Virus record (IMG/VR): IMGVR_UViG_3300042908_000769
Location: 1-21,106 of that record
Source of the DNA: a virus
DNA length: 21,106 nucleotides
Direction: 5' to 3' (one strand)
In this document: piece after piece, positions 6,017 through 11,707 of the stretch
How the letters are laid out: each line of letters begins with the position of its first letter
Position numbering within the stretch: the stretch's first letter is position 1
Program-made: the position numbers and the translations under genes
Notes under the pieces: generated by a model
Databases searched by the model: none
Seen by the model: only the letters and a program-made list of their open reading frames with translations
Told to the model about the DNA's origin: nothing

Positions 6017-6292
6017 ATGTCCCTCACTCCACAACAGGCACTGACCCGGCTCAGGGCCTACTACCGCGACTCTCACCGCGCCGATCCAGCCACCCCCGCC
6101 GACCTCCTCCACTGGGCTCAGCATCCTGAGCACTGGGCCGAACTCCAGATCAGACACTCCGGCTGGTCGTTTCACGCCGCCGAAGCCGTCGTCCGCGCCT
6201 GCCGGTCCCTCCGCGGTCGCGCCATCCGCGCGCTCAACAACACCCCGCCCGGCACCGACCCATTCGATCCGCTCTACCCCGTCGAGCCATGA
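6017..6292 (+). CDS. Hypothetical protein (91 aa)
   Basis: From ATG 6017, preceded by GGCACCACCACACACC, the A/C-rich leader seen at other starts here. An alternative ATG at 5999 would add six residues. The protein is helical and rich in Arg, His and Trp (LTRLRAYYRDSHRADPATP, LLHWAQHPEHWAELQIRHSGW, RACRSLRGRAIRALN). No family is recognised. The 68-base gap before it contains another GTAACGG at 5945-5951, so a further regulated start is possible. Its stop overlaps the next ATG (ATGA). Confidence 0.65.
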   Translation: MSLTPQQALTRLRAYYRDSHRADPATPADLLHWAQHPEHWAELQIRHSGWSFHAAEAVVRACRSLRGRAIRALNNTPPGTDPFDPLYPVEP

Positions 6293-6453
6293 CCGTTGCA
6301 TTCACCACCTGGGTCGAATCAACCAACCTGCTCCGCGTCCTCCAGGTGCCAGCAGACTCGCCCGCTCATGCGGTCGCCCGCGTCCGCTCCGCATTCCCCG
6401 CAGCCGCGCGAATCCTCGTTGACGTCCCCCCATCGCCGCCCGATGCCTCATGA
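6289..6453 (+). CDS. Very small hypothetical protein (54 aa)
   Basis: A 54-residue ORF bounded by ATGA overlaps on both sides (start at 6289 within the previous stop, stop at 6451-6453 sharing bases with the next ATG). It starts MTVAFTTWVESTNLLRVLQ, then has an Ala/Val/Arg-rich middle (AHAVARVRSAFPAAARIL) and ends VPPSPPDAS. The double overlap is the main evidence that it is translated. No family or motif is recognised. Confidence 0.5.
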   Translation: MTVAFTTWVESTNLLRVLQVPADSPAHAVARVRSAFPAAARILVDVPPSPPDAS

Positions 6454-6641
6454 CCGACGAAATCCCCACATCCCAGGCCTATGAGGCCGGCAGGCAGTTC
6501 GAGCGGCATCAGCTGATCCAGCGCCTGCAGGTTCGCCTCTCAGAGCTCGACCGGATCATCGCCCTAGGTGGCTCCGAGGGCCGCTGCGCGCACATCGCCG
6601 GCGAGGTCCGGCGCATCATCGATCAGCTGCAGGGCCTCTGA
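6450..6641 (+). CDS. Small coiled-coil protein (63 aa)
   Basis: From ATG 6450, overlapping the previous stop. Almost entirely helical, with heptad-like spacing through FERHQLIQRLQVRLSELDRI and HIAGEVRRIIDQLQGL, so a short coiled coil or dimer is likely. It lies one base upstream of the primase-helicase start at 6643. It may be a small partner of that enzyme, but this is inference from position. Confidence 0.65.
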   Translation: MTDEIPTSQAYEAGRQFERHQLIQRLQVRLSELDRIIALGGSEGRCAHIAGEVRRIIDQLQGL

Positions 6642-6642
6642 C

Positions 6643-8847
6643 GTGTCCCTGATCGACCAGCTCCAGGCGCTGCCTGATGGCTGGGGCCTTGTCGCCGTTG
6701 ACGGCAGCAAGCGGCCCTATCAGCCCGACTGGCAGCACAACGCACTCACCAAGCAACAGATCGCTGCAGAGATCACCGCCGGCCGGGCCCGCGCCATCGG
6801 CGTGATCGCTGGCCCCACCTCCGGCGGTCTCCTGTTCGTTGACCACGACGGCTTGAGCGCCACCGGCAAGCTCGAAGAGCTCGGCCTGCCGCTCCGCGAT
6901 CTGCCCAAATCCCTCGCAATGACCAGCGGCAGGGACGGCCGGTTCCAGATCATCTACGGCGTGCCGCCCGACTATTGGCCCCACATGAAGGGCCGCCGCG
7001 TCTTCCGCACCGGTGCCACCGACGACACCGGCAAGGCCGAACAGCTCGAACTCAGATGGCACGGCCATCAATCGGTCGTCATCGGCGCCCACCCCCAGAC
7101 CTCCGGTTACCGGTGGCTGTCAGGTCGTGGCCCGGGTGAGCAGGCCCTGGCGGATGCACCCCTGGCACTGATTGAACTGCTGCTCAATGACCCCGAACCA
7201 CCGCCTACCCCGCCGGCGCCGCTCCTTGATCTGCTGCCGTCCGTCGATGCCGTCCCCTTCCTCGACTTCATCTCCCGCGACAGTCGCCAGCTGATCGAAT
7301 CCGGCGGCACGCCCGGCGCATGGAACGACGATCAGCTCCGTCTGTCGCTCGACCTCCTCGGGACTGAGGCATGGCTGACGCAGCAGGGCGCCCGCGTCGA
7401 CATGACCGCACGGGATGCCTTCGCACATCACATCGCCGCCGCACGCGGCAAGGCGCCCGACTTCGACGACCGCAAGGCCTGGGGCCGCTTCGATGGCGCC
7501 GCCAACCTCAACCCCACACCCTCGACGCCTCACGACAAGCTCGCCGATCGGCTGCGCTACCACCTCCGAAGAAAAGAGCCCGCAGGTGTCCCTAGACCCC
7601 CGGGCTCAGTCCCACTGCCTCACCAACCTACCCCGGCGCCGACAACACCAGCAGCAGGGCCAGCACCAGCCCCGCCGCCGGCGCACGGCCCGCCGATCCT
7701 CGCCAAGCCCCAGAAGCTCGAAGCCGCAGAAGTGCTCGCCCACCTCCGCCAGCTGTCAGCCGCAGGCGGCCTCCGTTGGAACATCTTCACCCAGCAGATC
7801 GAACTGCACGGCCGACCGATCGAGGGTGCAGATCGGTTCTACCTCATCCTCGCGGAACAGGGCTACAAGGTATCCAAGGAAGTCGCCTGCGATTGCCTGG
7901 TGCAAGTCGCCCGCGAAAACACCTATGACCCCGTCGCCGAATACCTTGATCACGTCGCCGCTACCGTCTCGCCGATCTGGATTGATCGCCTCGCATCCAT
8001 CTACCTCCGCCCACAGGATGCGCACCTGACGACGCCAACGATCTATGACCACATGATGAAATGCACCCTCATCGGTGCTGTTCGGCGTGCATTCGAGCCC
8101 GGTGCCAAGCACGACACCGCAACCATCCTGCAGGGCGATCAAGGCGCCCGCAAGTCTTCATTCTGGGCCGCACTCGCTGGCCCATTCTTCTCTGATGCAC
8201 TCGGCGATTGCACCACGAAAGATGACTTTATGATCCTTCACCGTTCGTGGATCATGGAGTGGTCCGAAATCGACCACATCACGAACCGGCGCCATGCCGG
8301 CCAGGTGAAGGCGTTCCTCAGTCAGTCCACCGACCTCTTCCGGCCGCCCTACGGCAAGGCCACCGAGGCCCATCCGCGCCGCGGGATCATCGTCGGCAGC
8401 ACCAACCGCCAGGGCTTCCTGGCCGATGAGACCGGCAACCGCCGGTTCTGGATCATCCCCACACCACGCTCCGAATCCGACCCGATCGATACCGGCAGCA
8501 TTGCCGCGGAACGGGACAGCATCTGGGCCGCTGCCGTCCTCGCCTATCGCGACGGCCAGGCCAACTACCTCCCGCCTGACCTCGCCGCCCAGGTCACCAA
8601 CGAGAACGAGGCGCATCAGACGGAGCACCCATGGGCGGCCCCCATCGCCGCCTGGCTGGCCCAGCAAGGGGCATGGGAGGCGATCTCCACCGAACGGGTG
8701 CTCACCGATGCCGTTCAGCGGCCACTCGAACGGCAGACCCGCGCTGATCAGATGGCGGTCGCCGACATCCTCCGATCCCTCGGCTGCGAACGCCGCCGCT
8801 GCATGTCACACGGCCACCGCGCCTGGAGGTGGCATCGGCCCGGCTGA
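6643..8847 (+). CDS. Prim-pol/VirE-type bifunctional replication primase-helicase
   Basis: A 734-residue replication protein starting at GTG 6643, the second base after the previous stop. The N-terminal third (about 1-185) resembles the bifunctional DNA primase/polymerase domain: WGLVAVDGSKRP, IGVIAGPTSGGLLFVDHDG with Asp67 and Asp69 as likely metal ligands. A Pro/Ala-rich linker runs about 312-356. The C-terminal part (about 430-610) is a virulence-associated-E type P-loop helicase: Walker A GDQGARKSS (498-506), an acidic strand WIMEWSEID (536-544), a sensor-like GSTNRQGFL and GNRRFWIIP with likely arginine finger. Walker A has Arg where the consensus has Gly. It would initiate and unwind at the phage origin, perhaps the non-coding stretch just downstream. 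Confidence 0.87.
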   Translation: MSLIDQLQALPDGWGLVAVDGSKRPYQPDWQHNALTKQQIAAEITAGRARAIGVIAGPTSGGLLFVDHDGLSATGKLEELGLPLRDLPKSLAMTSGRDGRFQIIYGVPPDYWPHMKGRRVFRTGATDDTGKAEQLELRWHGHQSVVIGAHPQTSGYRWLSGRGPGEQALADAPLALIELLLNDPEPPPTPPAPLLDLLPSVDAVPFLDFISRDSRQLIESGGTPGAWNDDQLRLSLDLLGTEAWLTQQGARVDMTARDAFAHHIAAARGKAPDFDDRKAWGRFDGAANLNPTPSTPHDKLADRLRYHLRRKEPAGVPRPPGSVPLPHQPTPAPTTPAAGPAPAPPPAHGPPILAKPQKLEAAEVLAHLRQLSAAGGLRWNIFTQQIELHGRPIEGADRFYLILAEQGYKVSKEVACDCLVQVARENTYDPVAEYLDHVAATVSPIWIDRLASIYLRPQDAHLTTPTIYDHMMKCTLIGAVRRAFEPGAKHDTATILQGDQGARKSSFWAALAGPFFSDALGDCTTKDDFMILHRSWIMEWSEIDHITNRRHAGQVKAFLSQSTDLFRPPYGKATEAHPRRGIIVGSTNRQGFLADETGNRRFWIIPTPRSESDPIDTGSIAAERDSIWAAAVLAYRDGQANYLPPDLAAQVTNENEAHQTEHPWAAPIAAWLAQQGAWEAISTERVLTDAVQRPLERQTRADQMAVADILRSLGCERRRCMSHGHRAWRWHRPG

Positions 8848-8908
8848 CGATTGCCCCCAACTGCCCCTCCTCATGCCCCCTTCTGACCGGTAGGAGGGGC
8901 AGCCGAGA

Positions 8909-8931
8909 CCCCAGGCCCAGCCTGGGGTTTT
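8909..8931 (+). terminator. Rho-independent terminator of the early operon
   Basis: A perfect 8-bp stem CCCCAGGC (8909-8916) / GCCTGGGG (8920-8927) with a 3-base loop is followed by TTTT (8928-8931). It lies 62 bases after the primase-helicase stop. Confidence 0.88.
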
Positions 8932-8990
8932 GTCGTATTGCCCCCTTTGCCCCCTGCCCCACCTTTGCCGAAGACTTTGCCAGAAACAGA

Positions 8991-9010
8991 CCCCCCTACC
9001 CCCCCCTACC
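8991..9010 (+). repeat. Tandem 10-bp repeat CCCCCCTACC x2
   Basis: Two exact, adjacent copies of CCCCCCTACC, followed by a partial CC. The second copy also forms part of the left arm of an inverted repeat with 9039-9046 around an AT-rich loop. It could be iteron-like or simply low-complexity C-rich sequence. Confidence 0.6.
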
Positions 9011-9091
9011 CCTCTTTTTATAAATCAACCATTAGAAGGGGGTAGGTAGTACCACATAGGGCAATCCCAGCCACCGCAACGGGTTTCGGGG

Positions 9092-9107
9092 TGCCCTACG
9101 TAGGGCA
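9092..9107. promoter_or_regulatory. 16-bp perfect palindrome, putative operator
   Basis: TGCCCTACGTAGGGCA reads the same on both strands. A further half-site TAGGGCA occurs at 9057-9063, 44 bases upstream in the same orientation. It lies 64 bases before the NblA-like ATG, so a dimeric regulator could bind here. No protein is identified. Confidence 0.5.
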
Positions 9108-9170
9108 GAGATGGGGGCAGGAGGGGCAGCCTCCCGCCAGGCCTAGCCTTGGCGCATCAGCAGCCCGTTA

Positions 9171-9353
9171 ATGGAGCTCACCCTGTCGCAGCAGCTGGAC
9201 CTCGAACGCCTTCACCGATCCCTAGACCGCGCATCACCTGAGCAGCTGCTCGACATGGCCCACCGGCTCGCGGATGCATGGATGGCGCAGCAAGCCGCCG
9301 CACGCTGGGCGATCAAGCAGGGCCTACCAGGCTCCCGACTGCGGGGCCACTGA
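9171..9353 (+). CDS. NblA-like phycobilisome degradation protein
   Basis: A 60-residue helical protein. NblA binds phycobilisomes and delivers them to the Clp protease in starved cyanobacteria; some cyanophages carry it. From memory of Synechococcus elongatus NblA, residues 3-51 align without gaps. Shared anchors are L-x-L/V-x-QQ-x-DL at the start, Ser then Glu at the second-helix start (ASPEQLLD), Met-Ala in the middle (WMAQ), and I-K/R-Q-G at the end. Length and two-helix layout also fit. It starts at ATG 9171 with no Shine-Dalgarno. Its stop overlaps the next gene (TGATG), an unusual setting for a metabolic gene. It could instead be an unrelated small helical protein, as the match is recalled rather than searched. 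Confidence 0.55.
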   Translation: MELTLSQQLDLERLHRSLDRASPEQLLDMAHRLADAWMAQQAAARWAIKQGLPGSRLRGH

Positions 9354-10276
9354 TGAGCGACATCACCACCGACCCGATCGCTACAGCCGGCCGGTGGTTC
9401 ACCCAATCCGGCGACCGCCTCCACCTGGTCGGCTCCCACAGCTGGAACGGCGTTCAGTCGATCGGGGGCGCCACGCTCGACCCCGGCAGCCTCCACGGCA
9501 ACCTCACCGCTGCCTGGCTGTTCGAGGCCCCCACCTGGAACACCACCGGCAGCCGGTACGCACAGGGCCGCGGCCGGCCCCTCAACGTCGCCCCCATGCC
9601 CTGGCTGGCCCGTCAGGGCGCCTACGACCTATCACGCCCCCACAGGGGGCTCTACGGCCGCCTGCGGGCTTTCGTGGCCCGTCAGGCGGCACAGGGCCGC
9701 GCCACGGTCGTGATCGGCTTCGAGGGCACGCAGCCGGCCTATGGCGATTCGTGGGCGACCCATCCCCTCCGCCCCGGGAAGAACCACCAGGGCATCCACC
9801 TGGACCGACCGCAGCAGGTCCACGCTCCCGGCCACCACAACCGCTACCAGCGCCAACACCTCGCCCGCGTGATCCGCGCTATCGCCGGACTGCCCGCCCT
9901 GCTGCAGATCGGCAACGAGCTCCCGGCCTCCAGCTGGCCATGGCAGCGCCGCATGGTTGCATTCGCTGAACGCCTGACCGACATTCCCGTAGGCGTGAGC
10001 CACACGCCCAACACATCCGACCGCTGGATGCTGTCTTCCGGCGCCGATTGGTACGGCCCTGGCTGGCACACAGGCCCGATCGCTGGCGCCAGGGTGCCCC
10101 AGCTGCTCGACACCGATCACGGCATCGCACTGCGGGCACCCGACCTCGACACCATCACTGGCCTGCACCGTGCCGGGCATGCCATCCTGCTGATGGACGG
10201 TCTGAACGGTCGCGTGCTGCCCAACATCGACAACCTCGCCCCCGCCCGTGATCACATATCAGGGCTGATCCGATGA
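9353..10276 (+). CDS. Glycoside-hydrolase-like TIM barrel protein
   Basis: A 307-residue protein resembling a bacterial family of putative clan GH-A hydrolases. The first strand is LHLVGSHSWNG (residues 23-33). The acid/base pair of clan GH-A appears as QIGNELP (Asn188, Glu189). A later strand has LLDTDHGIA (Asp253-His256), and the barrel ends with HAILLMDGL. I recall the DTDH motif as usual for this family, so its Asp should not be read as a lost Glu. There is no signal peptide. ATG 9353 overlaps the previous stop and its own stop overlaps the next start (ATGA). It may degrade surface polysaccharide as a virion part or lysis factor. The substrate cannot be told. Confidence 0.65.
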   Translation: MSDITTDPIATAGRWFTQSGDRLHLVGSHSWNGVQSIGGATLDPGSLHGNLTAAWLFEAPTWNTTGSRYAQGRGRPLNVAPMPWLARQGAYDLSRPHRGLYGRLRAFVARQAAQGRATVVIGFEGTQPAYGDSWATHPLRPGKNHQGIHLDRPQQVHAPGHHNRYQRQHLARVIRAIAGLPALLQIGNELPASSWPWQRRMVAFAERLTDIPVGVSHTPNTSDRWMLSSGADWYGPGWHTGPIAGARVPQLLDTDHGIALRAPDLDTITGLHRAGHAILLMDGLNGRVLPNIDNLAPARDHISGLIR

Positions 10277-10932
10277 TCACCATCAAGGTGGACTCTCGCG
10301 GTGTGAATCGCGCTCAGGCATTCGTCGCCGCATACAAGAACCAACTACCCTTCGCCACATCCGTCGCGCTGAACCAGACCGCGCGTGATGTGCAGCTGGC
10401 GCTAAAGGCAGAAACCACCCGATCATTCACCGCTCCGGTGGCATTCACGAAATCAGCATTCCGCTACTCCAAGTCCACGAAGCTATCCCTGGTGGCTCAG
10501 GTCTACCCCTCCCCAGACCGTCCCTACTTCGACCCCCAAGTATTCGGCGGACAACGCCGATGGAAGGCCTACGAGGGTTTCATCCGTGGCCTGGCCGGTG
10601 GCAACCTCCCACCCGGCAAGTTGATCCCAACGAAGCTGGCGCAGAACGCCGCCGGCAATCCAAAGCGGTCGCTGTTCGGACAGATTGAATCCAACCTCTC
10701 CACCACCGATCAAGGCGGGTTCTTCATTGGCACACCACGGGGCGGCAACCGCGCGCCTGGTGTCTACCGCCGATCGCGTGGTCGCTTGTTCCCGTACTTC
10801 CTCGTAGTTCGCTCCGATCCGCGCTACAACCCTCGATTCCCCTTCGAGCGTGTCGGCAACGCGACCGCATCGCGCGTGTTCATCAGTCATCTTTCGCTCG
10901 CGCTGGATCGGGCGATGGCATCCGCGCGATGA
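10273..10932 (+). CDS. Minor-tail-Z-like phage morphogenesis protein
   Basis: A 219-residue protein of a phage family related to lambda gpZ-type tail completion proteins. The N-terminal pattern LPFATSVALNQTARDVQLAL (about residues 25-44), a FTKSAF segment, FGGQRRWKAYEGF, and the C-terminal part GTPRGG...APGVYRRSRGRLFPYF then NPRFPFERVG are characteristic as I remember them. It would cap the tail at the head-tail junction. Its ATG overlaps the hydrolase stop. Finding it upstream of terminase rather than among tail genes is unusual. A gap with hairpins follows. Confidence 0.55.
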   Translation: MITIKVDSRGVNRAQAFVAAYKNQLPFATSVALNQTARDVQLALKAETTRSFTAPVAFTKSAFRYSKSTKLSLVAQVYPSPDRPYFDPQVFGGQRRWKAYEGFIRGLAGGNLPPGKLIPTKLAQNAAGNPKRSLFGQIESNLSTTDQGGFFIGTPRGGNRAPGVYRRSRGRLFPYFLVVRSDPRYNPRFPFERVGNATASRVFISHLSLALDRAMASAR

Positions 10933-11116
10933 TCGACCCCCGATTCGCGGGTCCTTCCCCACCCACCCCGTAAGGGTAATCCTGCGGCTCGATATTTTTC
11001 TAGCGGGAGGGCGGAGACCCTCTAAAACCCAGTCATAGCAAGCACTTTGGGCCCCTCCCCCAAATCTTTTAAGGGGCCGGACTAAAATTTAAGTTAGTTC
11101 AGTGGCCTCTTAAGGA
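10933..11116 (+). other. 184-bp non-coding junction between early and packaging modules
   Basis: No gene is visible. It has a hairpin GAGGG (11007-11011) / CCCTC (11018-11022), a second GGCCCCT (11050-11056) / AGGGGCC (11072-11078), and an AT-rich block around 11081-11100. Neither hairpin has a clean U-tract. The block could hold a late promoter, but I find no good -35/-10 pair. It might also hold the packaging (cos or pac) site, which in lambda-like phages lies beside the small terminase gene. Confidence 0.4.
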
Positions 11117-11707
11117 TTGGCACTTGTTCGGAAGGGTGAGTTTGCGAAGGCGAAGGGCGTGACACCGGCGGCGGTGACGTTCGCGATTCGGTCTGGCCGG
11201 TTGAGCGGTGCGGTGGTGACTGAGAACGGGCGGGAGATGATCGACCTTGATCTTGGCCTGGAGCTGTGGGACCGGAACACCGCGCGGAACAACAACGCGA
11301 AGGTGGGTTCTGCTGATGGCCGCACCGCTGGCCCTGCTCAGCGGCGGCGGACACCACCTGTAGCGGTTGCGGCGCCGGCGGCGGCACCACCGATGGATCA
11401 GCTGCGGGCCTACATCGAGGCGCTGCCTGAGGATTCGATACCGGACCTGAACGAAAGCCGCGCGCGGCGTGAGCACTACCAGGCGGAGAAGGCGAAGCTA
11501 GAGGCACTGCAGGGCAGGGGCGAGCTGGTGCCGGTGGCTGAGGTGCGTGCGGAGGCGTTCAACCTGGCGCGATCGATCCGGGAGAGCATGATGGCGATAC
11601 CGGCGCGGTTGGCGCCGATGCTGGCTGGCACGGCTGATACCAGGCAGTGCCACCACCTGCTTGAGCAGGAGCTGAGAATTGCGCTGCGGGTGCTGAGCGA
11701 TGGCTGA
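11117..11707 (+). CDS. Terminase small subunit (Nu1-like)
   Basis: A 196-residue DNA-packaging protein that recognises the phage packaging site. The N-terminus (ALVRKGEFAKAKGVTPAAV, then AIRSGRLSG, near residues 2-31) is the winged helix-turn-helix of Nu1-like small terminases, followed by a Pro/Ala-rich linker and a C-terminal helical part (SRARREHYQAEKAKLEAL, ending in LLEQELRIALRVL) that should bind the large subunit. The start is TTG 11117, because the family usually begins MALVxK and no ATG or GTG fits upstream. Translation start is thus uncertain. It overlaps the large subunit by eight bases. Confidence 0.8.
   Translation: MALVRKGEFAKAKGVTPAAVTFAIRSGRLSGAVVTENGREMIDLDLGLELWDRNTARNNNAKVGSADGRTAGPAQRRRTPPVAVAAPAAAPPMDQLRAYIEALPEDSIPDLNESRARREHYQAEKAKLEALQGRGELVPVAEVRAEAFNLARSIRESMMAIPARLAPMLAGTADTRQCHHLLEQELRIALRVLSDG

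Larger units (their letters stand above)
8848..9170 (+). other. 323-bp non-coding stretch, candidate origin/operator
   Basis: No convincing gene lies here. In order it holds a strong terminator (8909-8931); three TTTGCC copies at 8946, 8964 and 8976; a tandem 10-mer CCCCCCTACC at 8991 and 9001; an AT-rich block with TATAAA at 9019-9024, flanked by CCTACCCC (9005-9012) and GGGGTAGG (9039-9046) as an inverted repeat; and a 16-bp palindrome at 9092-9107. The strand is strongly C-rich to about 9012 and G-rich from 9038. Its position directly after the replication primase-helicase gene fits an origin, or the control region for the NblA-like operon. Confidence 0.5.

Noticed and set aside
9353-10276. 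Idea that the hydrolase has lost its nucleophile because Asp replaces Glu in the DTDH strand.
   Set aside because: I recall DTDH as the usual motif in this family, so the Asp is likely normal and not a sign of a dead enzyme.
10933-11116. Possible tRNA or attachment site in the early/late junction.
   Set aside because: Hairpins are present, but no cloverleaf with a T-loop GGTTC motif or acceptor stem could be built, and no integrase is in the window.
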